Source: Methanospirillum lacunae (GTDB lineage: Archaea > Halobacteriota > Methanomicrobia > Methanomicrobiales > Methanospirillaceae). From it: a stretch of 64,000 nt of DNA. Under the pieces are notes generated by a model. It worked only from the letters and a program-made list of their open reading frames with translations, did no database searches and was not told the DNA's origin. The stretch covers positions 372,001 through 436,000 of the forward strand of contig NZ_QGMY01000007.1 of the NCBI RefSeq assembly GCF_003173355.1. The letters are read 5' to 3'. A program made the position numbers and the translations under genes. Positions 24,824 to 33,173 of this stretch are shown here, piece by piece; within the stretch, counting starts at the first letter, position 1; each line of letters starts with the position of its first letter.

Positions 24824-26731
24824 ATGCCTATCGTTACCTTTCTTCCAGGGTTCAGGAAAGTAGAAGTATCTACATCCGACTCTCTCATGACTGCGGCCCA
24901 GAAAGCCGGCCTTGCCATCAATGCAGTCTGTGGCGGTGTAGGAAAGTGTGGAAAGTGCGTAATGTTCCACAAGTCAGGTAGAATCAGATTTGACACTGAA
25001 CGGTTTAGGGAGTTCTTCAGCCAGGAAGAGAGAGATGCCGGGGCTATCCTCTCGTGCGAAGCATATCCGGAGGATGACTGTCAGATCATGGTCCCTGAAC
25101 GGACACTGATCCAGAGTCAGCAGATTCTCATGAATGTGATGGGTCAGGAGACTGTGCTCAACCCGTCAATCAGGAAATATTACGTGCAGGTCCAACCTCC
25201 GACCCTTGCCACACCAACCTCTGATCTCTACCGGCTTTTAGATGCAATATCCGGTTTAGATGGTCCAACAAGTAAACAGGTCTATGTGCCGCTGGAGATT
25301 CTCCGGGTAATTCCCTCAATGCTCAGGGACAGCGGATGGAAGGTCACTGCAACGATCGCCAGGCTCCCTGCAGGATATAGGATGATCGAGATCGAGAAGG
25401 GTGATACTTCCAGCCAGTTGTATGGGGCTGCTGTGGATCTCGGAACCACCACTGTGGTTGCGTTTCTTCGCGATCTTAATACCGGCCAGGTGATCGGTGT
25501 TGGCTCTGCCTATAACAAGCAGATCTCCTGTGGTGAGGACATCCTCTCGCGGGTAAACTACAGTAAGAGGAAAGGACTTGGACGGCTCCAGGAACTGGCG
25601 GTTGACTCAATAAACGCTGCAATAACCCTGGCAGCGAACAATGCCGGAGTCGACAGAGACGACATCTGCGAGGTTGTGATTGCGGGAAACACCATCATGA
25701 CCCACATGCTCCTTGCGATCGATCCCTCATACATGATCGAGGAGCCATATGTTCCGGTGGTCAGACGTTCACTTACTGCTTCAGCCGGACGGGTCGGTCT
25801 TTCGATAAAACCTGAAGGCAGTGTTTTCATCTTCCCTGCTGTCAGCGACTTCATCGGCGGGGATATTGTAGCTGATATTGTGGCATCAGGGATGGCAGAG
25901 AGTCCTGATATCTCCCTGCTGATAGATATCGGCACTAACTTTGAGGTTGTACTTGGCAACAACGAGTGGATGTTTGCCTGTGCAGGAGCAGCAGGCCCGG
26001 CACTTGAGGGTGGAGAGGTTCTCTTTGGGATGAGGGCAAATCCCGGAGCTATAGAGAAGGTATCGATTGATCCTGCAACCCTTGATCTGAGGTGCGAGAC
26101 TATCAACGGAAAGAAACCAGTGGGCATCTGCGGTTCAGGACTTATTGATGTGTTGGCAGAACTCCTGCGGTCCTGTGTAATTGACAGGACCGGGAGGATC
26201 AACACCACCATCAGCCATCCCCGCATACGTCAGGGTGAATACTTCCCTGAATTTGTGCTTGCCTGGAAGGACGAAACCGGTATCGGGAAAGATATCGTGG
26301 TGACAGAGAATGACATCAAGAACCTGATTATGAGCAAAGCCTCAACGCTTGCTGCATGTATTATCCTGATGAACCAGGCTGGAATAACCCGGGAGGATAT
26401 CAAGAACCTTTACTTTGCAGGTGGGTTTGGGAACTACATCAACAAGGATAATGCGATTACTGTCGGGCTGATTCCCGAAGTGCCGGTAGATCGAATCATC
26501 AACCTTGGAAATGGGGCAGCAGAAGGGGCCAATATCGCTTTGATCAACAGGAAGATGCGAAAATTTGTTGACGACATCGCATACCGGATAGGGTATGTCG
26601 AGCTCAATGCAGAACCGACTTTCATGGATGAATACACAAAGGGGACATTTCTGCCCCACACCGATCTCACGCTCTTCCCCATGGTTGAGAAGAGCCTTGA
26701 GCTCTGTCGTCTCCGTGTAGAGGCTAAATAA
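24824..26731 (+). CDS. Reductive activator of the corrinoid protein (RACo-like, ASKHA family)
   Basis: The 635-aa protein restores inactive Co(II) corrinoid to Co(I) using ATP. It has an N-terminal plant-type [2Fe-2S] domain (C36, C42, C45, C78), a linker, and a C-terminal ASKHA ATPase domain with AVDLGTTTVVAFLRD, LLIDIGTNFEVVLGNNE and FAGGFGNYINKDNA. This is the bacterial (acetogen) architecture; the archaeal RamA protein instead ends in two [4Fe-4S] clusters. It sits directly behind the corrinoid protein it should serve, three bases after cdhE, and overlaps the methionine synthase by one base. Confidence 0.9.
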   Translation: MPIVTFLPGFRKVEVSTSDSLMTAAQKAGLAINAVCGGVGKCGKCVMFHKSGRIRFDTERFREFFSQEERDAGAILSCEAYPEDDCQIMVPERTLIQSQQILMNVMGQETVLNPSIRKYYVQVQPPTLATPTSDLYRLLDAISGLDGPTSKQVYVPLEILRVIPSMLRDSGWKVTATIARLPAGYRMIEIEKGDTSSQLYGAAVDLGTTTVVAFLRDLNTGQVIGVGSAYNKQISCGEDILSRVNYSKRKGLGRLQELAVDSINAAITLAANNAGVDRDDICEVVIAGNTIMTHMLLAIDPSYMIEEPYVPVVRRSLTASAGRVGLSIKPEGSVFIFPAVSDFIGGDIVADIVASGMAESPDISLLIDIGTNFEVVLGNNEWMFACAGAAGPALEGGEVLFGMRANPGAIEKVSIDPATLDLRCETINGKKPVGICGSGLIDVLAELLRSCVIDRTGRINTTISHPRIRQGEYFPEFVLAWKDETGIGKDIVVTENDIKNLIMSKASTLAACIILMNQAGITREDIKNLYFAGGFGNYINKDNAITVGLIPEVPVDRIINLGNGAAEGANIALINRKMRKFVDDIAYRIGYVELNAEPTFMDEYTKGTFLPHTDLTLFPMVEKSLELCRLRVEAK

Positions 26732-27756
26732 TGGCAGATTTTTTGAAGTCTCCATGCAGCATCGCATCAGGAGTCGGTTCCCTTCCTCATACAGATCCTG
26801 TCCAGGCTGTTGATGATATTCTCAGGCTCTGTCCCTCAATGCCATACGCCCCGACCCTTCCGAACATCTCCCCGTTTGAAGCAATCATCTGGCACGACTC
26901 AGAGTTTTTGCCAGGCAGGGTCGTTCAAGGAAACAAGCTCTATGTGGATCGATCCCTGGATTTCTCGCTTGAGATGGAGCGGGTGTACCTTGATTTCATG
27001 GAGCAGAATGTTGATCGGTACGCTGCATCACCCGGGTACGCAGCTGGTTACTTTGAGATGGCTAACCGTGATCTCTCACAGGTCTGGTGTGTCAAATGTC
27101 AGATTACGGGTCCGGTTACATTCGGGCTTACCATCTCTGATCAGGATCGCCGTCCGCTTGCATATGATGGCCAGTACTTTGACATGCTCACCAAGATGCT
27201 GGCTCTGCGGGCACGGTGGTATGAGGTGCTGATGCAAAAGACCGGTGCCCGGCAGACACTGGTGGTTATTGACGAACCGTACCTCGCTGCCCTTGGATCG
27301 TCAGTAATGCAGCTCACCCCGGAGATGATTGCATCAGTCTTTGAGGATATCGGCTCTCTCATCGAAGGCGGCATCGGTGTTCACTGTTGTTCAAACACTG
27401 ACTGGGGGCTCCTCATGTCCTTTAAACCGGCAGTCATCTCGCTTGATGCATACGGTACTGCCAGGGAATTCCTTCTCTACCGTAACCAGATCAGATCGTA
27501 TCTTGAATCTGGAGGAATCATTGCCTGGGGAATTGTTCCTGCTGAACTCGATAAGTTCAACCTGGAGACGACTGAATCTCTCTGGCAACGGTACCTCTCG
27601 ATCAGAAACGAGCTTGAACCCGTGGTTGGGAAAGCACTCTTTGATATACAGGCTGTTATCACCCCGAGCTGCGGTCTACGTCTTGCTGATGTACCGGGTG
27701 CTATCAGGATCATGGAAACCGTTGCTGAGATCTCAAAGCGTGCACGGAGTCTATAA
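26731..27756 (+). CDS. Folate-independent core methionine synthase (MesB/MesC-like)
   Basis: The 341-aa protein equals the C-terminal catalytic barrel of MetE, without the N-terminal folate domain. Probable zinc ligands are visible: His and Cys in IGVHCCSNTDW, an acidic residue in VISLDAYG and Cys in VITPSCGLR. It would methylate homocysteine using the corrinoid iron-sulfur protein encoded just upstream. Families MesB and MesC of such enzymes have been described in organisms with the Wood-Ljungdahl pathway and predicted to use that corrinoid protein; methanogens typically have MesA. The one-base overlap with the RACo gene supports the link. The exact family is not settled here. Confidence 0.78.
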   Translation: MADFLKSPCSIASGVGSLPHTDPVQAVDDILRLCPSMPYAPTLPNISPFEAIIWHDSEFLPGRVVQGNKLYVDRSLDFSLEMERVYLDFMEQNVDRYAASPGYAAGYFEMANRDLSQVWCVKCQITGPVTFGLTISDQDRRPLAYDGQYFDMLTKMLALRARWYEVLMQKTGARQTLVVIDEPYLAALGSSVMQLTPEMIASVFEDIGSLIEGGIGVHCCSNTDWGLLMSFKPAVISLDAYGTAREFLLYRNQIRSYLESGGIIAWGIVPAELDKFNLETTESLWQRYLSIRNELEPVVGKALFDIQAVITPSCGLRLADVPGAIRIMETVAEISKRARSL

Positions 27757-27875
27757 CGCATCCGGTATTACACCTTATTCTCAGGTCAGATATCCATTAT
27801 CAGAGTTGCCTCTTTACGTCCGGTTCTAAGGGCCGGAAATCCTTTCTCATCCGCACCCTGAGATCTTCTCAGGTT

Positions 27876-29156
27876 ATGATAAGTCGTCCCCTCTTCACTG
27901 CAGTACTTCTGTTCATCTTAATCACTCCGTTTCTGGTTCAGGCGGTAGTTGATCCTCTCTCCCAGGCAGATGATGCCTATAATAATGGGGAGTACGAGCG
28001 TGCGATCCGGTGGTATGACGAAGCCCTCTCTACCAATCCAAACGATCAGGATGCTGTGATGGGGAGACTCAGATCTCTTGCAGCTCTCTCCAGGTGGGAC
28101 GAAGTTATGAACGGGATTAACCGGTTCAATCTTACCTCATTAGATACAGGGGAGGTCTCTATTCTTCGGGCTGAAGCAGCGGTTAAAACTGGGAATCCAA
28201 AAGAGGCCCTGAATATCCTGAACAATACAACAGATCTGAATCGAACCGAAGAGGTGCGAATACGATCAACCGCACTTATCGCCCTGGATCAAAGTGAAGA
28301 AGCAGCCTCACTTATCAGAAATATGGAAGCCAATGGGCCTCTTGATCCCCGTCTTTCTCTCCTCATGGGAACCATCCTGATCAAGAAAGGGAATGTGAGT
28401 GCATCTCTTCCTTACCTTGAAGAATCGTATCTGGCCCTTCCACATGATCCTGATCCTTCGATCTATCTTGCAGATGCAGTAACATCCCTGGGAATGTACG
28501 AAGAGGCCCTGGATTTTGCTAATTCTGCAGCGTTTCTCAACCAGAGTGATCCAGGTACCTGGGTGACTATTGCGTACCTGAACAGCCGGCTTGGCAGATA
28601 TGATGAAGCAATCGAAGCACTTGAACATCCGCTTGCAGTAAAGCCTGATGATCCGCAGCTTCTCAATGCAAAAGCGTATGCTCTTTATCTGAGTGGGCAT
28701 GGAAGTGAAGGTCGCATTCTCGCTGAGGAGGTCCTCAGACAGCATCCTGGAAATCCGGGAGCCATGGATACACTAGGGTGTATCCTGCTTTCTGAAGGAA
28801 ATGTAAAAGAGGCAACTGATTACTTTGAGCAGGCAGCTGAATACTTCCCTAAAGATCCAGAGGTACTCTCCCATCTTGCAGAAGCATACCATCTACAGGG
28901 ACTGGATATCAAAGCTGAAGATCTCTATCAGCGTTCTATCAGGATCGATGGGTCCTCCGGACGAGCATGGAAGGGATACAGCGAGGTTCTCATGTCGCTG
29001 GAGCGGTACCCGGAAGCAGCCTCTGCTATCGCCGAAGCTTTTACATATTATCCAAAAAACAAAGAACTCATCGCCTGGGAAGAAAAGGCTGACAAAGTTC
29101 TTGTTGACTGGTATCTCAAAGAAGAGGCAGCAAACACCACCTCAAGCCATGAATGA
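27876..29156 (+). CDS. Exported TPR-repeat protein
   Basis: The 426-aa protein begins with a signal peptide or anchor (PLFTAVLLFILITPFLVQAV). The rest consists of tetratricopeptide repeats from about residue 28 to 400; clear units are YNNGEYERAIRWYDEALSTN, GRYDEAIEALEHPLAVKPDD and GNVKEATDYFEQAAEYFPKD. TPR domains mediate protein contacts; the partner is unknown. Three other TPR genes occur in the window, two of them also exported. A small CCTGAG-N5-CTCAGG dyad ends three bases before the ATG. Confidence 0.85.
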   Translation: MISRPLFTAVLLFILITPFLVQAVVDPLSQADDAYNNGEYERAIRWYDEALSTNPNDQDAVMGRLRSLAALSRWDEVMNGINRFNLTSLDTGEVSILRAEAAVKTGNPKEALNILNNTTDLNRTEEVRIRSTALIALDQSEEAASLIRNMEANGPLDPRLSLLMGTILIKKGNVSASLPYLEESYLALPHDPDPSIYLADAVTSLGMYEEALDFANSAAFLNQSDPGTWVTIAYLNSRLGRYDEAIEALEHPLAVKPDDPQLLNAKAYALYLSGHGSEGRILAEEVLRQHPGNPGAMDTLGCILLSEGNVKEATDYFEQAAEYFPKDPEVLSHLAEAYHLQGLDIKAEDLYQRSIRIDGSSGRAWKGYSEVLMSLERYPEAASAIAEAFTYYPKNKELIAWEEKADKVLVDWYLKEEAANTTSSHE

Positions 29157-29180
29157 AATCTTTGCATAAAAGGGCCTGAA

Positions 29181-30605
29181 TTAGTTGGCTATCATCGGGT
29201 CAGGCATCCCTTCACTAAAGTCGTAGATCTCGGGTTTGAGAGTCTGTAGGTTTAGGATGACCGCTTGTGCTGGTGTAGGCTGGATATTCATCTGCTTCTG
29301 AAATGCGGTCTGACTTTGCCAGGTTCCTGCATTTATTGCGAGCACTCCCCGGTACCGGGTGATCCCGGTGATGTGGACATGACCACAGTGGACCACTTCT
29401 GGGATTGGATCAATGATGAGCCGATCTACGGTATCTGCTGCTATTGGTGTTCTTTTTCCATAGCACGGAGCAAGGTGACGCCGCTTGAGCATCTCAGGGA
29501 TAACATCATGAGCTTTCTCATAACTAGCACCAGGTATCACACCGATAAGGTCATCAAAAGACCTCCCATGGTACATGAGAATCCTGACCCCTTGAAGATT
29601 GACAAGAGCGGGATTCTCGACCCAGATGCAATTCGGTGGAAATGATCCAATGAATTTTTCGGGAATTACAGGTTGTGGCTCAGCTCCCCGTACAACATCG
29701 TGGTTTCCTGGTGCAAGCACTATCTTGAGATGTGACGGGAGCTGAGAGAGCATCTTTCCAAGTGCTTCATATTGCCCATAGATATTTGGAATGGTTAGTT
29801 CTTTGTCCTGTCCCGGGTAGATACCGATCCCGTCAACCAGGTCTCCGGCTACCAGAAGGTACGAGATATCACTCTCTTTCAGCCAGTCTGAAAACCGGTA
29901 CCAGGCATCCTCAAGAAATGTATCAGATCCGACATGAATATCAGATATCAGTGCAGCATACCCGGGTTTGTCACTCATGTATGGTGAGTAGGTGAATGGG
30001 ATATCAGGTCTGAAGAGTTGATCCGCAAACATGAGAGAACCCTCTGGTGAGAGAGTACCTCTGACCCCTATCACCTCGTCAGGCACGATCTTCTCTGCTT
30101 CTTCAAAGTCATCCCGGTCCTTGTTGAAGAGAATACTAATAAATCCGGTAGGGTCCTCTATCTCTATCAGACGGTGTCCCTTTCCCGTACTCCGGGCCTC
30201 TACCACCATCCCGGTGATAGCAAACTCTTCAGATTTATACCGAGAATTCCGTTTCAGTGCCTCAATTGGTATCGGGCTGCATCTCCCCCTGACCATCCCA
30301 GAGAGTCTGGTATATCTGTCATGAAAGTATGCGACATAATCCTCCACTCTTCCAGCCGGTTTGCAGGTGCCCTTTCTTCCTGCTATCACCTCAAGGGATG
30401 GATCTCCCAGAAACCTCATCCCATCCCTTGCCGGTTTAGTCCCTGGGAGGTGACGGCCTGAAACTACCAGACAATCACGCGGGAGTGAAGAGATGATTCT
30501 TTCGATGAGACTGTCATCATTCTGCTCCCTGATGTACCTGACCACATCGGGGTGAACCTGAAGCCGGCAATCCAGAAACCGCTCTACAATGGCGGATGAG
30601 TTAAT
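29181..30605 (-). CDS. polB: DNA polymerase D small subunit (DP1, exonuclease)
   Basis: DP1 is the 3'-5' exonuclease and accessory subunit of the euryarchaeal replicative polymerase PolD. An OB-fold region (about residues 125-200) precedes a calcineurin-type phosphoesterase domain with all motifs: SDIHVGSD, AGDLVDG, APGNHDV and CGHVHITG. The frame continues upstream of the first conventional start (GTG at 30545) through residues that match DP1 N-termini (IVERFLDCRFQVHPDVVRYI). No ATG, GTG or TTG lies in that extension. A perfect GGAGG (30613-30617) stands seven bases before an ATT codon at 30603-30605, which I take as the start (474 aa); the minimum from GTG is 454 aa. Confidence 0.93.
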   Translation of the reverse strand: MNSSAIVERFLDCRLQVHPDVVRYIREQNDDSLIERIISSLPRDCLVVSGRHLPGTKPARDGMRFLGDPSLEVIAGRKGTCKPAGRVEDYVAYFHDRYTRLSGMVRGRCSPIPIEALKRNSRYKSEEFAITGMVVEARSTGKGHRLIEIEDPTGFISILFNKDRDDFEEAEKIVPDEVIGVRGTLSPEGSLMFADQLFRPDIPFTYSPYMSDKPGYAALISDIHVGSDTFLEDAWYRFSDWLKESDISYLLVAGDLVDGIGIYPGQDKELTIPNIYGQYEALGKMLSQLPSHLKIVLAPGNHDVVRGAEPQPVIPEKFIGSFPPNCIWVENPALVNLQGVRILMYHGRSFDDLIGVIPGASYEKAHDVIPEMLKRRHLAPCYGKRTPIAADTVDRLIIDPIPEVVHCGHVHITGITRYRGVLAINAGTWQSQTAFQKQMNIQPTPAQAVILNLQTLKPEIYDFSEGMPDPMIAN

Positions 30606-30818
30606 TGGATTCCCTCCGGGTATGTAGAAGTGAACAAGTCAGCTGGACGGAACCAGGTTTTGAAGACAGACTCACGGTACTATAGATGGGATTTGAAATG
30701 GGATCAAGATTTTGAGACTCCACTGTCCTGGTGTTTCAGATGCTGAAAGTTTACATATGAAGTAGTGTCAGGCAGTTCAATATTAATAATTCTCAGATGG
30801 AACCTACATACTTACACT
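30606..30818. other. 213-bp divergent spacer between DP1 and signal peptidase genes
   Basis: It holds the DP1 Shine-Dalgarno (30613-30617, minus strand) and promoters for both genes. GTTTACATATG at about 30748-30758 is a weak TATA candidate for the signal peptidase. No open frame is convincing here. Confidence 0.45.
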
Positions 30819-31550
30819 ATGGCAGCAAAGTCCGAAAAAAAGCCAATAAAAACCTTAATATCAGATTTCTGGAAAAGTGATGAGCAGATCCCGTCTGCAG
30901 TCCGTGAAATAGCCTCTGTTCTGGTTACTGTTGGCATCATCGTAGCCATCCTCTTTCTGGGTTGTGGGACATGGCCTGCCATTGTCACCATCGAATCAGA
31001 AAGTATGGTCCCTCATATGAATGTCGGCGATCTTGTCCTGGTGGTTGCTGCGGACCGGCTTGGACCCCTTCAGAGCATGGCTGAAGGCAATGAATCAGGG
31101 TACCAGAAATACAGCCTCCCCGGTGACGTTATTATTTACCATCCGAATGGGAATACTGAACTTCATCCGATTATTCATCGTGCCCTTTACTGGGTTGAAG
31201 CCGGGCCGACAAATATCACATACCGTGAGATGAACAAGGCAACCGGCCAGATAGAGACAAAACAATACATTGCTCCCCATGCTGGATATATCACAAAGGG
31301 AGATAATAACCCGGTTATTGATCAGACAGGATTTGGAGATAATTACCGGGGAACCGGTTCTCCCATACAACCGGTAAAGAAGGAGTGGATTGTTGGCAAG
31401 GCTGTGTATTCAGTACCGTATGTCGGATATCTGCCTCTGAATATCGGACCGGTCATAGTCATAGTCATAGCACTTATGATCCTTCAGGAACTCTATACCC
31501 GGCGCAAAACCTCCGGTCCCCAGAACAAGACACAGACAAAGAAGAAGTAA
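30819..31550 (+). CDS. Signal peptidase I (archaeal Ser-His type)
   Basis: The 243-aa membrane protease removes signal peptides from exported proteins. A membrane anchor (about residues 27-55) is followed by the nucleophile motif SESMVPHMNVGDL, the segment HPIIHRALYW with the histidine that replaces the bacterial lysine, and ITKGDNNPVID with the acidic residue. A second membrane helix lies near the C-terminus (about 208-225), followed by a basic tail. The ATG at 30819 was chosen over an upstream in-frame ATG that gives a poor N-terminus. cofH starts 8 bp later. Confidence 0.9.
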   Translation: MAAKSEKKPIKTLISDFWKSDEQIPSAVREIASVLVTVGIIVAILFLGCGTWPAIVTIESESMVPHMNVGDLVLVVAADRLGPLQSMAEGNESGYQKYSLPGDVIIYHPNGNTELHPIIHRALYWVEAGPTNITYREMNKATGQIETKQYIAPHAGYITKGDNNPVIDQTGFGDNYRGTGSPIQPVKKEWIVGKAVYSVPYVGYLPLNIGPVIVIVIALMILQELYTRRKTSGPQNKTQTKKK

Positions 31551-31558
31551 CGAGAATC

Positions 31559-32644
31559 ATGAATCTTCATACACTCCTTTCAGACACGCTTGCTGGTCAT
31601 CGGCTTACACCTGAAGAAGGTGCGTTTCTTCTGTCAGTGACCGGGAGAGACCTCCACCACCTTTTTGCTGCAGCGGATGAGATGCGGGAGAAGAAGGTAG
31701 GAAATACCGTCACATTTGTACGCAACCAGAATGTACATATAACCAACATCTGTAAGAATCTCTGCGGGTTCTGTGGGTTTGGCAGAAAAAAGAACGATTC
31801 TGATGCGTATCTCTTCGGCAAAGATGAGGTTCAGGCACAGGTTCGCGAAGCCAAAGCACGGGGTGTCACTGAAATATGTTTCCTTTCTGGAGTTCACCCC
31901 GATTTCAGACTCAAAAATTATCTCTCATTTCTGGAATGGGCACATGAGGTCTTTCCTGATGTTCATATTCATGCATACTCTCCTGATGAGGTTGACTGGA
32001 TTGCAAGGAAAGATAACCTTACACCTGCTGAAGTCATCACATCCCTCAAAGACGGCGGGCTTGGAAGTCTGCAGGGTACTGCAGCTGAAGTCCTTGTCGA
32101 TGAGGTCAGGGATGTCATCTGTCCGGCAAAAGTGAGAACAGCGAGGTGGGAAGAGATCATCAGGGAGGCTCATAAACTTGGACTCAGCAGTTCCGCAACG
32201 ATTATGTATGGATCAACTGAAACTCCAGATGAAAGGGCTGCACATCTTGACTTGATCCGGGGCATTCAGGATGACACTGGTGGTTTCTCTGAAATGGTTC
32301 TCCTCTCTTACATTCATAGCAGAACTCCTCTTCATCAAAAGGGGACTATCCGTTTTGGTCCCACAGGAAGAGATGACTTGGTAACAACTGCGGTCTGCCG
32401 GTTATACCTGGATAACATCAATCACATTCAGGTATCATGGCCAAAGATTGGAATAAAAATGAGTCAGTTGGGTTTGCTTGCCGGAGCAGATGATCTATCA
32501 GGCACTATGTACATCGATGATGTTACCGGCGATGCCGGTGCAGATCTATCTGATATCTTTGAACCTGAAGAAATGGCACACATCTGTGCGGATATCGGGC
32601 GGGAACTCAAAGAAAGGTCGACACTCTATAAGATCCTAAAATAA
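31559..32644 (+). CDS. cofH: F420 biosynthesis radical SAM enzyme CofH (FO synthase subunit 2)
   Basis: CofH joins the 4-hydroxybenzyl radical from tyrosine to 5-amino-6-ribitylaminouracil, and CofG then closes the ring to give FO, the chromophore of coenzyme F420. The radical-SAM cluster motif is ICKNLCGFCGFGR (CxxxCxxC). Other family segments are EICFLSGVHPDF, HIHAYSPDEVDW and GGLGSLQGTAAEVL; the last favours CofH over CofG. The 361 aa from the ATG at 31559 match the family. CofG is not in the window. Its stop is two bases from the stop of the convergent pentapeptide-repeat gene. Confidence 0.93.
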   Translation: MNLHTLLSDTLAGHRLTPEEGAFLLSVTGRDLHHLFAAADEMREKKVGNTVTFVRNQNVHITNICKNLCGFCGFGRKKNDSDAYLFGKDEVQAQVREAKARGVTEICFLSGVHPDFRLKNYLSFLEWAHEVFPDVHIHAYSPDEVDWIARKDNLTPAEVITSLKDGGLGSLQGTAAEVLVDEVRDVICPAKVRTARWEEIIREAHKLGLSSSATIMYGSTETPDERAAHLDLIRGIQDDTGGFSEMVLLSYIHSRTPLHQKGTIRFGPTGRDDLVTTAVCRLYLDNINHIQVSWPKIGIKMSQLGLLAGADDLSGTMYIDDVTGDAGADLSDIFEPEEMAHICADIGRELKERSTLYKILK

Positions 32645-32646
32645 CC

Positions 32647-33015
32647 TTACCCTCTTTTTACCTGTCTGACATCAGCCCCTGTCAGGTTAGCCCCTCGGAA
32701 GTCAGCGCGGGTTGTCTTGATATTAGTGAGCCGTGCTCCGGTGAGATTTGCATTAATTAGAACAGCTTCGCTCAGGTCCGTGTTGCTTAAATTTGCCTTT
32801 ACCAGGCTTGCTCCAGCAAAATTTGCTTTTCGAAGAATCGAGAATTCAAAATCAGCCTCATCAAGTCGTGCACCGTTCAGGTTGATCCCTTCAAGGTTCA
32901 GACCATTCAGATGGGCCCCCCGGAGATCAGGTCTTTTGCGAGGATTGAGTTCTTTCCATTTATTCCACACATCCACCCCTTCCTTGATAGCCTTCACCTG
33001 TTCTTCGTCAGCCAT
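32647..33015 (-). CDS. Pentapeptide-repeat protein
   Basis: In this 122-aa protein, repeats of the A(N/D)LxX type run from about residue 30 to 115: LRGAHLNGLNLEGINLNGAR, then ANFAGASLVKANLSNTDLSE and so on. They should fold into a right-handed quadrilateral beta-helix. The N-terminal 25 residues are helical and charged (EEQVKAIKEGVDVWNKWKEL). Some such proteins mimic DNA and protect gyrase, but nothing here shows that role. It converges on cofH with almost no gap. Confidence 0.85.
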   Translation of the reverse strand: MADEEQVKAIKEGVDVWNKWKELNPRKRPDLRGAHLNGLNLEGINLNGARLDEADFEFSILRKANFAGASLVKANLSNTDLSEAVLINANLTGARLTNIKTTRADFRGANLTGADVRQVKRG

Positions 33016-33173
33016 CTACACCAACCAGTTAAGATTATTTGACATTTCCGGGGTATAGCAGTTTTGTCAAGTATGGTGAAAATTGTCAGTTTCAGCAGTA
33101 ATGATGAGTATATTAGGATCTTCTATCAGGTGGACCAAAAGTTTATCAGCTGGCTGTCCTGATCCTCTGAGTA

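Noticed and set aside
20535-27756. Standard archaeal cdhABCDE operon
   Set aside because: CdhA and CdhB are absent, ACS is of bacterial length and the activator is RACo-like.
27857-27873. CCTGAG-N5-CTCAGG before the TPR gene as an RNA thermometer
   Set aside because: A 6-bp dyad near a weak ribosome binding site is easily due to chance; no further support.
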